Of a stretch of DNA of 64,000 nt, positions 26,557 through 35,942 are shown piece after piece. The stretch lies in the NCBI GenBank assembly GCA_902462155.1, contig CABQAQ010000005.1, positions 62,001-126,000 of the forward strand. The letters run 5' to 3'. Below the pieces are notes generated by a model. That model saw only the letters and a list, made by a program, of their open reading frames with translations. It did not search any database and was not told where the DNA came from. Positions within the stretch are counted from its first letter, which is position 1; each line of letters starts with the position of its first letter. Origin of the DNA: an uncultured bacterium (lineage in GTDB: Bacteria > Cyanobacteriota > Vampirovibrionia > Gastranaerophilales > Gastranaerophilaceae). Made by a program: the position numbers and the translations under genes.

Positions 26557-28934
26557 GTTGATGCCTTGTCCTGTAAACTGATCCTAAATGCTATACTCTT
26601 AAATCCTTCCTCTATATTATCTCCTTGATATATGTCAAATACCTCAACATCGTTCAATAAACCTTGTGATATCGATTTTTTGATTACTTTTATTATTGAT
26701 CCGTATTCTATTTCCTGTTCAATTAAAAATGCAATGTCACGATGCACTTCTGGAAACAATGAAATAGGCTTATATATAGTATGATGATCCCTATATGCAT
26801 TTAAAGCCGCCTCTAAATTTATCTGACATAAGTAAACTTCTTGTTTGATCTTATGCTTATCTTGCTCTATTGGATGCCATTGACCAAAAAAACCTAACTC
26901 TATTTTTGGCTTACCTAACAACATTATTCTTGCACTCTTCGATGGATGTAAAAATTTATATTCCTCATTGTTCTTCTCATATTCTATTCTGTTACTTAAA
27001 CCTAATATATCAAAAATATTCTCTACAAGACCCTTCATACTGTAAAAATCTATTCCAGGATATCCTTGCCATTTCTGCTTATTATTTTCTCCACTTAAAA
27101 CTATACCTAAAACCCTCGATTCTGTTACTCCTGATTCCCTTTCACTCGATTCTTCTCTCTTTAAATATGTCTTTCCAATCTCAAATAACTTTATGTTCCT
27201 TTGGCCGTTGTCATAGTTATATTTTAAATATTGAAACATATTTGCAACTAAACTTTGTCTTAACATACAAAAATCTTCAGATTGAGCATTCTTTACTCTT
27301 ACAGCCTCTTCTTTTTTATAATCTATTGAAAACTCTTTTAATAAAGGTTCGCCTATTAATGACGAACTTACAGCTTCTGATATGCCGTTACCTAAAAGCA
27401 TATTATTTATTTTTTCAATTATTTTCTCTTCTCTATCTATGCTTATCTGCTGTGTTTTAGATGGTAATGTCGGCTCAATTTTATCATAACCATATATACG
27501 TGCTACTTCTTCTATTAAGTCTATTTCTCTTGTTACATCTGATATCCTGAATCCGGGTACTTGGAATTTTGCTGCTTGTGAATTTTTACCTAATAAGGTA
27601 AAACCTAGTTTCTCTAATATATTTATTGCTACAGATGCTTCTATCTCACAACCTAAAACCCTTTTTAACTCATTAAATCTAAGTGTTATTTCTAACTTTT
27701 TAAAATCACAATTCTCTGTTTTTACTACACCTTCAAATTTTGCATCTGCGTATTCTATCAATAATTGTATAGCTCTATTAAGTGCACTTGTTACGTTATA
27801 TAAATCAATTCCTCGTTCAAATCTTGCACTTGCCTCGCTTCTATATCCTATACTCCTTGCACTTTTCCTATTGTATGACGGCGTAAAATATGCTGCCTCT
27901 AAGGCTATATTCTTTGTCCCTTCATCTACTTCCGAATTCTGACCTCCAAATACTCCCGCTACACATACAGGCTTCTCTCTATCTGCTATTAATACTGTTT
28001 CTGTACTTAATTCCCTTTCTACTCCATCTAAAGTAATTATCTTTTCTCCTTCTTTTCCTCTCCTTACACATAGATAATCTCCTACTTTATCTAAATCAAA
28101 TGCATGTAATGGAGTCCCCATTTCTAAAAGTACATAATTCGTTATATCAACTACATTATTTATTGATCTTATCCCTGCTGTTAATAATCTCTTCTTCATC
28201 CATTCAGGTGATGCTTTGATCTTTATATCTTTTAATATTCCAACACTATATAATTTGCATAATTCTTTTTCTTTTATTTCTACTGTGAATTTGTCATACT
28301 CTAATTCATTAACATCTTCTATTTTAGAATAATTTAATTTCCTATCAAATATAGCACTTATCTCTCTTGCTGTCCCTACTATTGACATCTCATCACCTCT
28401 ATTTGCTGTAGGGGCTGTATGTAATATAGTATCTTCCTCTATTCCTAAAATCTCTTCTAACTTCTGACCTATTTTTACATCTTTATATATTCTATTTAAT
28501 ATTAATATTCCGTCCTCTTCTTGTAAATTTAATTCACTTACTCCAAGCTCATCAGCAGAACATAACATCCCTTCTGATTTTACTCCTCTTATTGTTGCAG
28601 GTGTAAGTTCAAATAACTCATTTGTCTTTCTCGAAAATACTTTAGAACCTACGCTTGCATACGGTACTATCTGACCTACTTCAATATTCTGGGCTCCACA
28701 TACTACCGTCTTTTCTCCATCTTTTGTTTTTAATGTTACAAGTCTTAATTTATCAGCATTCGGATGAGGGTTCAATTCTTTTATTTCTACTGTCTCTATA
28801 TTATAAAATTTTGGACCTATCTTTTCTATTTCTTCTATTTCTAAACCACTTATTGTTAATCCTTCTGCTATCTGATCTACACTTAGACCCTCTATATCTA
28901 CATATTCCTTTAGCCAATTTATTGATACTTGCAT
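26469..28934 (-). CDS. pheT: Phenylalanine--tRNA ligase beta subunit
   Basis: The 821-residue protein has the full bacterial PheT length. It begins MQVSINWLKEYVDI; an EMAP-II-like tRNA-binding domain follows at about 40-150 (PNADKLRLVTLKT, VVCGAQNI). The B3/B4 region has TNYVLLEMGTPLHAFD and the B5 region EARFERGID-type sequence (EASARFERGID). The C-terminal anticodon-binding FDX-ACB domain runs to the end (SLFPEVHRDIAFLI, RISLQDKASTLTDEIVN). It charges tRNA-Phe together with PheS, which is not adjacent here: the upstream neighbour is an unrelated proline-rich gene. Its last 29 codons are duplicated at 23130-23217. Confidence 0.97.
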   Translation of the reverse strand: MQVSINWLKEYVDIEGLSVDQIAEGLTISGLEIEEIEKIGPKFYNIETVEIKELNPHPNADKLRLVTLKTKDGEKTVVCGAQNIEVGQIVPYASVGSKVFSRKTNELFELTPATIRGVKSEGMLCSADELGVSELNLQEEDGILILNRIYKDVKIGQKLEEILGIEEDTILHTAPTANRGDEMSIVGTAREISAIFDRKLNYSKIEDVNELEYDKFTVEIKEKELCKLYSVGILKDIKIKASPEWMKKRLLTAGIRSINNVVDITNYVLLEMGTPLHAFDLDKVGDYLCVRRGKEGEKIITLDGVERELSTETVLIADREKPVCVAGVFGGQNSEVDEGTKNIALEAAYFTPSYNRKSARSIGYRSEASARFERGIDLYNVTSALNRAIQLLIEYADAKFEGVVKTENCDFKKLEITLRFNELKRVLGCEIEASVAINILEKLGFTLLGKNSQAAKFQVPGFRISDVTREIDLIEEVARIYGYDKIEPTLPSKTQQISIDREEKIIEKINNMLLGNGISEAVSSSLIGEPLLKEFSIDYKKEEAVRVKNAQSEDFCMLRQSLVANMFQYLKYNYDNGQRNIKLFEIGKTYLKREESSERESGVTESRVLGIVLSGENNKQKWQGYPGIDFYSMKGLVENIFDILGLSNRIEYEKNNEEYKFLHPSKSARIMLLGKPKIELGFFGQWHPIEQDKHKIKQEVYLCQINLEAALNAYRDHHTIYKPISLFPEVHRDIAFLIEQEIEYGSIIKVIKKSISQGLLNDVEVFDIYQGDNIEEGFKSIAFRISLQDKASTLTDEIVNTEMEKLKGSLLKSYPNVKFRE

Positions 28935-29276
28935 TTTTCACTCCATTTTTTATTTTACTTTTTCAGATCTTACCTATTTTATAACAAATACCACTCTTTT
29001 GTATACTTTTTTACTTTACTTATTTTACTTTTTCGTGGCTTTAAAAAACAAAAGCACTTTTTTGAAGTGCTTCCATTTCTATTTTAATATAAATAAAGCT
29101 TCCTACTATAGGCAAAATACAAAATGATAATTTGAATTAGACGTATTTTTCAAAAATAAACAAAAGCATTATTAATATTACACACAAATTTTATATATTG
29201 TGTGAAAGCCATATTGAACTTAATTTCATCCTTAGATTAAGGCTTGATTTAAACAAAAATAGAAAAATATCTTTGA
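28935..29276. other. Gene-free stretch between the proline-rich gene and pheT
   Basis: The stretch holds a minus-strand terminator (29042-29072), a perfect CACACAA/TTGTGTG inverted repeat with a 10-base gap (29181-29204) and a small CCTTA/TAAGG palindrome (29230-29242). The inverted repeats could be operator or RNA elements. I see no gene and no T-box-like sequence. Confidence 0.5.
29042..29072 (-). terminator. Terminator downstream of the proline-rich gene
   Basis: AAGCACTT (29052-29059) pairs with AAGTGCTT (29065-29072); on the minus strand the hairpin is followed by TTGTTTTTTA. It separates the gene ending at 29277 from pheT. Confidence 0.75.
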
Positions 29277-31106
29277 CTATTTATTTAATCTTTCCCATCC
29301 GTTTTCTGTAAGGTACGCATATGTTAGTTTATTATCTCTTAAACTTTTTACATATTTCACCCAAACTCCCAGATCTTTATCATATTCTAAGTAGTTATTA
29401 TTTGGTAATCTATATATCTTATGTCTATTTTCATCATTGCATAACTCAAATGTTCTTTTAAGTTGCCTTTCTTTTGACATATTTGGAAATTTCTTTGGTA
29501 TTATTTCTGCTTCAAATACACATTTAATACCATAATACTCATCAAGTGATTTTAATGTCTCTTCCATTTCCGGCATATATAATACATGCGGATTATTCTT
29601 CTCTATTAGTTTTACTGTTTCGTTAAACACTTGTGGCTTATTTTCTAACATCGTTGTTTCATCTATCATTGTAAAAAGATCTAACGTATTTTTACTTGAA
29701 ATGTTCTTATAATCTTTTAATACTTCTGTTGCTGAACTTATTACTGCCTTTTTATTATCTAATAATGTTTCTTTTGCTTTTTCATCTATAGTCTTTTCTT
29801 TTTTATTTCCATAACCTAATGGATTTAAATTCGTATATCTTTGATCCCTACGTACTTCAGATGGTACTACTTTTGGAATCTGTCCATCCATTATCATTAA
29901 CCTTTTGTTCTTATCAAAAGGTTTTACCTCTTGAAAATAATTACTTATATCTATAGGAACACTATTTACAGATGGAAGACTTGGCAGTGGTCTATTATAA
30001 GGATTATTCCTTAATACTATTGCCAGTTGTTCATTTGAAGGAATATCCTCTATCGCTCTTTTACCTACGCTTGTATGTGTATTATAATTCTTTCTAGGCG
30101 GTAAAATCGGTTTATTTTGATTTAATTGTTCCGGTATTGAATTTGTAAATGGTTTATTAATTGGCAATACAGGTCTTGGTACATTCAACGATGGATTTGT
30201 TATACTATTATCTATTATGATACTTTGATAATCTCCCAGTTGTTGCTGTTGTTGTAATCTTTTCGGCTTTAACGGCTTCTGTGGAACTTGAGACCTTGTC
30301 TTATATATTCCAACCTCATTACCTTGACTTAGTCTATAATTATCCCTTTTCTTTTTTTCTTCTAAGTGTTTTAGATATTTTTGGGCTAATTCACTATTGA
30401 TTTCTGCACAACCACTTTCAAATTCTGAATCAGAATCCCAATATATATATTCTTCTCCTTCTGAATCGCTTTGAGATTCATCTAAATTAACTTTCCTTCT
30501 ATCCTTAATTATAGCTAATCCTTCTTCTGGCTCTTCTATTTCTTCACCGCTACGATAATTATTTTTTAATACCATTGGATAGTTATCATTCCTATCTTCT
30601 TCTAATAGATTACCCTCTCTTCCTGAGGACTGTCTATTCAAATCTGTTTGCTGATAAAATATCCTATCAGGATACCTTTGTGTTGGATTTAATATATTCT
30701 CTGGTACTTGATATCTAACATCAGTTCGATTGTGATGAGGATATCTTACCAAATCTTGAACCACCGAACCTGATGATGTTGGTGGTTTAATCCTTGAAAC
30801 ATAATTATTCTCTAATGGAAGATGTGGTATCCTCATCATTTGAACTTGGGGGCTTTTTATTTCTTCTGTTGGCTTATTTATTAACGGCTTATTATCATTC
30901 TTTGGTGGTATACTTGGTAATGCTCTTTTTGGTTTCAACGGATTTTGTTGTTGGGGTAAGCTTTTTGGGATACCATTCTCTAATGATCTATAATTGGTAT
31001 TTTCTCTAGTAAGGTTAAATCTACTTATTTCATCACCATTCACCAGTAATCTGGTTGGCTTTATAGGCTTTGCTGGTGGTACTTGACTATTAAATCTACT
31101 ATACAT
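29277..31106 (-). CDS. Proline-rich protein with multiple eukaryotic-type SH3-ligand motifs
   Basis: The 609-residue protein is of unknown family. Its first ~400 residues are disordered and rich in Pro, Asn, Gln and Arg, with class II SH3-ligand motifs PxxPxR at 14-19 (PIKPTR), 56-61 and 278-283 (both PLKPKR), and 333-338 (PILPPR). Class I motifs RxLPxxP are at 61-67 (RALPSIP) and 372-378 (RPLPSLP). An acidic Ser/Asp/Glu-Tyr stretch lies near 210-232. The last ~200 residues look folded (helical, ending TYAYLTENGWERLNK). There is no signal peptide or membrane segment. Such ligand arrays are normal in eukaryotic adaptors and some secreted bacterial effectors; a host-directed role is inference. 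Confidence 0.7.
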   Translation of the reverse strand: MYSRFNSQVPPAKPIKPTRLLVNGDEISRFNLTRENTNYRSLENGIPKSLPQQQNPLKPKRALPSIPPKNDNKPLINKPTEEIKSPQVQMMRIPHLPLENNYVSRIKPPTSSGSVVQDLVRYPHHNRTDVRYQVPENILNPTQRYPDRIFYQQTDLNRQSSGREGNLLEEDRNDNYPMVLKNNYRSGEEIEEPEEGLAIIKDRRKVNLDESQSDSEGEEYIYWDSDSEFESGCAEINSELAQKYLKHLEEKKKRDNYRLSQGNEVGIYKTRSQVPQKPLKPKRLQQQQQLGDYQSIIIDNSITNPSLNVPRPVLPINKPFTNSIPEQLNQNKPILPPRKNYNTHTSVGKRAIEDIPSNEQLAIVLRNNPYNRPLPSLPSVNSVPIDISNYFQEVKPFDKNKRLMIMDGQIPKVVPSEVRRDQRYTNLNPLGYGNKKEKTIDEKAKETLLDNKKAVISSATEVLKDYKNISSKNTLDLFTMIDETTMLENKPQVFNETVKLIEKNNPHVLYMPEMEETLKSLDEYYGIKCVFEAEIIPKKFPNMSKERQLKRTFELCNDENRHKIYRLPNNNYLEYDKDLGVWVKYVKSLRDNKLTYAYLTENGWERLNK

Positions 31107-31241
31107 TTTTTTCCCTATCTTATTTCTTGTTTCGACTTTTTATCTTTTTTCTATAGCTTCAATGCTATCTTTTCCATATATTTTAGAAATTATTCAAATG
31201 TTTTTTATATACCTTATTTAAGCTCCATAAAGGAAATTTAT

Positions 31242-32153
31242 TTAAACCTTGTTAGAAATTATTAATGCATTTTCTATTGCTTTTACAAGCTTCTGTGTAA
31301 AATTAATTATATACGACTCAGAACATAAACCACTTATTATTATATCAGCATAATTCAGCGCAGGACGAATATATAATTTTGCAGCATTATTCACATCTTC
31401 AAACTGAATCTTTGCTGCTTCTCCTGTTTTACCTCTTGTTTCTGCTCTTTTAAACCATCTGTCTTTTATAACCTGATATGGGGTAAAAATATATGCTTTT
31501 ATATCCATTATGTCTTTTAATTTATCAGTTAAAACATATAATCCTTCATTCAAAATGACTTTTGATGACTCTTTTTCATTTACTTCCAGTGTACTTTTAC
31601 ACGTAACAAAATCATATGATGGACTCTTTATATTATTTCCGGATCTAAGAATTATAAGATGCTCTTTCATCAAATCAAGATTAAATGCTTCAGGAGTATC
31701 AAAACTAAATCCTGACTTAAATAGCTCTTCGTAGCTACCTGCTTTCAACAATTCTTCTGATGTATCCTTATAATAATCATCCGTACAAAGTGTTGTATAT
31801 AACCTTTTATTTCTTTCACCTTCAAACACAGACATAACACTGTTTACAAACGTTGTTTTACCACAAGCAGATTCTCCTGCTATTCCTACTAAAATCTTTT
31901 TTTCAGGTTCACTTATTATTCTTTTTACTATATTTATTATTATATCTTCATCTATTCTTAAAAAAAGTGGATACTTCTCTTTTCTATCTTCTGCTAAGAC
32001 ACTATTTATTGCATTTAATACACTCAGAAATTTCCTTAATGTCAAAGAATCAAATTTACTATCTATACAACAGACTGTTTCCTTAATGAGTTCTTCTGTA
32101 AAATTCATACCTTTTTCCCAAGTCCACTCTTTTTTATTTTTTAATTTTAACAC
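31242..32153 (-). CDS. Uridine kinase/phosphoribulokinase-like P-loop protein
   Basis: The 303-residue protein has a P-loop GIAGESACGKTT (about 90-101). Downstream features of the uridine kinase family follow: CTDDYYKD, SFDTPEAFNLDLM, SPSYDF, ILNEGLYVL and a KDRWFKRAETRGKTGE lid region. It probably phosphorylates a nucleoside or sugar with ATP. An extra ~80-residue helical N-terminus is unusual. The longest start is GTG 32153 without a ribosome site; ATG 32108 (residue 16) is an alternative with GGGA upstream. Substrate cannot be read from sequence. Confidence 0.75.
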   Translation of the reverse strand: MLKLKNKKEWTWEKGMNFTEELIKETVCCIDSKFDSLTLRKFLSVLNAINSVLAEDRKEKYPLFLRIDEDIIINIVKRIISEPEKKILVGIAGESACGKTTFVNSVMSVFEGERNKRLYTTLCTDDYYKDTSEELLKAGSYEELFKSGFSFDTPEAFNLDLMKEHLIILRSGNNIKSPSYDFVTCKSTLEVNEKESSKVILNEGLYVLTDKLKDIMDIKAYIFTPYQVIKDRWFKRAETRGKTGEAAKIQFEDVNNAAKLYIRPALNYADIIISGLCSESYIINFTQKLVKAIENALIISNKV

Positions 32154-32272
32154 AATCTATTCTTTTAAAACTTTTATTTTAAAAAATTTGTTACTATTTG
32201 TCAAATTTCTTAACAAAATTTAACTTATTACTGTTCTTCTTAATTCCTACTCTATCTTTTATACTTCTTCAC

Positions 32273-34642
32273 TTATTCTTCTTTATAATCAAAATCTGAT
32301 TCTATTTCTTCCTCAGCTAATTGTTGACTACTTCCTTCACCCTTTAAAACTTCTTCCTCGTTAAATTCTTCTTCATCTATTTCTTCTTCGGATTCTAACT
32401 CCTTCTTATCAGATGATACATCTAAATCTTCTAAATCTAACTCTATATTCTCTAAATCTAAATCACTCTTTAAAAATTCTTCCTCATTAAATTCATCTTC
32501 ATCTACATCACCAGTTGCTTCTTCTTCTGATCCTTCTGATAAATTTTCTTCTTCATCTTCCCTTTCTATTATGTTAAAATTTACCTCAGAATCTTCTGGT
32601 TCTATACCTTCTTCCCTTTCCGATGATAATAATGATATTTCTTGCCCTTCTATTTCATCTTCATTATCTTTTTTATTAGGATCTTCTTCCAATAATACTT
32701 CTTCTTCATCTTCTGTCTGATCTACATTTGATCCTCTTTTAACAACTCCTTTTGATACTAAATCACTATCATCAACATCATCACGCTCAATATAACTACT
32801 TTTTACAATCTCTTTATTATCTTGATTACTTGCTTCTATACTATTATCTTCAGTATTTTTTTCTATATTTTCATCTCTGTCTATATTTTCTAATTCAGAC
32901 TCATTCCCTATAGATAAATCTATAGTCCCGTCTTTAATTTTGAATTTATTATCACTATTAATTAATACTTCTGTATCATTGCTATCTCCAACATTTCCTA
33001 TAAATACTTGCTCTTTTTCTATATCCTTATTTTTATCTTCTTTAACTTCATTCTTTTCATTAGATTCTTCTTCTATATCATATAGCTGTGAATCTTGAGT
33101 AATACTAATATTATTAAACTTATCTCCCTCTAAACTTCTAGAGTCTATATTTTCTGTTCTGAACCTATCCAAACTACCATCTGCAAATCCATTCCCTTTG
33201 GACTCTGGTGATATCAAAGAACCACTAACTCCTTCGAAATTATTCTTCTTATCTCTTAGTTTGCTTAATTTATTCTTCCTTAACTTATCAGCTTTTATAT
33301 ATAATTCATCATCCCTTTTTAAATCTTTCTCAGATGAAACAAATCTATTATCCTTTAGATTTTTATCTGTTTTACTATTCTCTAAAAGACTTCCTGATTC
33401 TATACCCTCTCCTTGGTTAGAACATAACTTATTCATTCTATGACTGGTTTCAAATCTGGATAAAAAATTCTCTCTTATATTATTGCTACCCCTTTTTGAC
33501 TTTATTTTCTCTGATAATGCCTTTAACTTATCTCGCTTTTTGTTTTCTTGATTCTTTATATCATCTTGTATTTTATCATATCCTAATGCTTTATATGCTC
33601 TTTTTGATTCTATATCAAGATTATTTACTATTTCATATTCGTTATTATCTCTATTATATTCAAACAGTTTTAACAAATTTATCTCTTTTTGCTCATTAAG
33701 CGCAACTTGATATATCCTATTTATTTTTGATACATCAGTAAATTCTATTTCTATTATTATATCAACCGCATTTGCAAATAATTTATTGAATGCTGTCTTA
33801 TTCAAATTATCCTGACTATACTTGTTAATTGTATATATTTTATCTATTGCCTCTTGTGCATTTGCTCCTTTAAAAGAAAATATAGATCCTCTATATTGGA
33901 TATCTATCGCCTTTAAAAAATCTATTACCTCATTACCACAACCTTCATCCAATATTAGCTTACTTAAATTAAGCTTCGAAAAATGATTTATTAATTGTTT
34001 TACATTATCATTTGAAATCTCAAAATCTTGATCCGTATAAAATGGGGTTATATTAATATTTGTAAATGATGAACGAATATGATTAACACTAAAAGTATTT
34101 TCTATTGTTATACATTTCTCTCGCTTTGGAAACTTGCTTAATAAATAATTTATAAATAGTGTCTTACCACTTTTAGCTTCTCCTGTTATCATAATATTTG
34201 CTTTTAGATCAAACAATTTATCTATAAAAGGTTCTAGCTGGTATTGGATAACTTTATTATGGAAAAATATATTTTTATTCCGTTTAATTATTAACACAGG
34301 TTCATTTTGAAAATTCTCAGGTAATATAGCCACATATATAAGGTTATTGCCCATATCTCCTTCAAACATAAATTCGCTTGTCTGAATATTATTTTTTGAA
34401 TGCAGGTATTTTATAAAATTCTCTAGCTCTATATTATTCTTAAAAAAACTCTCTGTCTTTTCTAAACAATCATCATTCTCTATTTGAATATTATTATAAC
34501 CATTTATCCATATTGCACATATACCATATTGATCAAATAATTGATTTATCAAATTAAGGATAATCTCATAACTCTCCTTATTATATTTTAAGGATTCTCT
34601 CCCTGTATTATTATTTATTTTTACAGACCCATTAAATAACAT
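32273..34642 (-). CDS. Orphan CpaF/secretion-ATPase-like protein with long acidic C-terminus
   Basis: The 789-residue protein has an N-terminal half (about 1-350) resembling CpaF/VirB11 ATPases: Walker A GEAKSGKT (154-161), a Walker-B-like LILDEGCG (229-236), then RGSIFSFKGANAQEAIDKI, matching the GS..T.HAN region. In the Walker A the usual second Thr is Leu, and the normal GEVRG box is DEGCG, so it is divergent. The C-terminal ~420 residues are low-complexity and become strongly acidic, with repeated EFNEEE and LDLE patterns. No pilus or secretion partners are adjacent. It may be a regulator or scaffold rather than a pilus motor. Confidence 0.65.
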   Translation of the reverse strand: MLFNGSVKINNNTGRESLKYNKESYEIILNLINQLFDQYGICAIWINGYNNIQIENDDCLEKTESFFKNNIELENFIKYLHSKNNIQTSEFMFEGDMGNNLIYVAILPENFQNEPVLIIKRNKNIFFHNKVIQYQLEPFIDKLFDLKANIMITGEAKSGKTLFINYLLSKFPKREKCITIENTFSVNHIRSSFTNINITPFYTDQDFEISNDNVKQLINHFSKLNLSKLILDEGCGNEVIDFLKAIDIQYRGSIFSFKGANAQEAIDKIYTINKYSQDNLNKTAFNKLFANAVDIIIEIEFTDVSKINRIYQVALNEQKEINLLKLFEYNRDNNEYEIVNNLDIESKRAYKALGYDKIQDDIKNQENKKRDKLKALSEKIKSKRGSNNIRENFLSRFETSHRMNKLCSNQGEGIESGSLLENSKTDKNLKDNRFVSSEKDLKRDDELYIKADKLRKNKLSKLRDKKNNFEGVSGSLISPESKGNGFADGSLDRFRTENIDSRSLEGDKFNNISITQDSQLYDIEEESNEKNEVKEDKNKDIEKEQVFIGNVGDSNDTEVLINSDNKFKIKDGTIDLSIGNESELENIDRDENIEKNTEDNSIEASNQDNKEIVKSSYIERDDVDDSDLVSKGVVKRGSNVDQTEDEEEVLLEEDPNKKDNEDEIEGQEISLLSSEREEGIEPEDSEVNFNIIEREDEEENLSEGSEEEATGDVDEDEFNEEEFLKSDLDLENIELDLEDLDVSSDKKELESEEEIDEEEFNEEEVLKGEGSSQQLAEEEIESDFDYKEE

Positions 34643-34845
34643 CTTATAATTTTATCCTTATTTATTTATATTGTACTATGATAAGACAAAAAAAAAAGTC
34701 CTTTAATTATCTTATTTTTTTATTTATTATATTTCTTTTTTTTTAAAATATGTTATTATTATAAGAAGTATATCAACAATTTAGATAAAATACTTATAAA
34801 AGGGCTCTATAATACTTATAAATAATTCTGTGTGTGAAATAAATT

Positions 34846-35940
34846 ATGAAAAAAATATCAATCGAGGAACTATCCAAAGAAAAAACTCTTTTATATAATA
34901 TTTTCGATGAGAATTATTGTATTATTTTTCGTGCCGGTGAAGTTTTGACTCCGGGAAAATTATTACAACTTAGACAAGTATCCTCCATTTTCCGTGACGA
35001 AAAAGAACAACCTTTTAATATCACTAAAACTATCGAAATACCTACTTTAAATTTATCTGTTAAAGACAATGATGATTCCCCTTCGATTTTTAAAAATCAA
35101 AATTCCTTTGATTATAATAACTTCTTTATTGATAATAATCTTGATATTAATAAAAAAGTATCTAAATTTCCACTTGATTCTTTAGATATAACAGGGACAA
35201 CCGAGGTAATTAATAAAAAAAGTATTATTGACCCATTTACTCAGATAAGAATTAAAATTTTTCATTCCCAAATTATTCAGCAAGTCAAAAAACCTGATTA
35301 TAAAAGCTCGCTTGAAATGTATTCTCAGGTACGTGATAAAATACTTCAAGATCTTCCAAAGCTTATTGAAAATACAAATTATAATTCAGAGTTAAGGCTA
35401 ATAGGAAATTATAATCTATGTCACGTTATTAATACTGCTATTTTATCTTTAGCTCTATCTAAAAGGCTCGGAATAAGTAAAAGTGAAACTTCTGATATTG
35501 TTATGGGAGCTTTACTTCACGATATAGGCAAAATTGTTCTACCTCAAGAGATTACTGCCAATGACTCTTTGTCTAAAAAAGAAAAAGAAAAATTAGAAAC
35601 TCATACTACTATAGGGTATGATATAGTAAAGAATAAATTAAAATTATCTGATACTATATGCGATATAGTACTTAATCATCACGAGTTATGTAATGGAAAC
35701 GGATACCCTAATAAAATATCTGATCAACAGATAAGCAAAGAATCATCTATTGTATCTGTATGTAACTATTTTGATAATATAGCTTTTAACAAAACAGAAC
35801 ATAAAGTAAAGAATGCAAGAGAAGCTTTACGTATTTTACTTGAACTAGGTTCACAATATTTTAAAGCAGATATATTATATTCATTTATTACCTTGTTTAG
35901 CTATAATGATAATATGAGTTTTGAAGAAATGGTACTATAA
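34846..35940 (+). CDS. HD-GYP domain protein, probable cyclic di-GMP phosphodiesterase
   Basis: In this 364-residue protein the HD-GYP domain occupies the C-terminal half: ALLHDIGKIVLP (H225-D226), THTTIGYDI, LNHHELCNGNGYP (GYP at 286-288) and SVCNYFDNIAFN. All metal ligands and the GYP signature are present, unlike the relative at the window start. The N-terminal ~150 residues resemble the DUF3391-type region often preceding HD-GYP (CIIFRAGEVLTPGKL). It should hydrolyse cyclic di-GMP to pGpG/GMP, relevant to motility. It ends two bases before trmFO and is probably co-transcribed. Confidence 0.88.
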   Translation: MKKISIEELSKEKTLLYNIFDENYCIIFRAGEVLTPGKLLQLRQVSSIFRDEKEQPFNITKTIEIPTLNLSVKDNDDSPSIFKNQNSFDYNNFFIDNNLDINKKVSKFPLDSLDITGTTEVINKKSIIDPFTQIRIKIFHSQIIQQVKKPDYKSSLEMYSQVRDKILQDLPKLIENTNYNSELRLIGNYNLCHVINTAILSLALSKRLGISKSETSDIVMGALLHDIGKIVLPQEITANDSLSKKEKEKLETHTTIGYDIVKNKLKLSDTICDIVLNHHELCNGNGYPNKISDQQISKESSIVSVCNYFDNIAFNKTEHKVKNAREALRILLELGSQYFKADILYSFITLFSYNDNMSFEEMVL

Positions 35941-35942
35941 AT

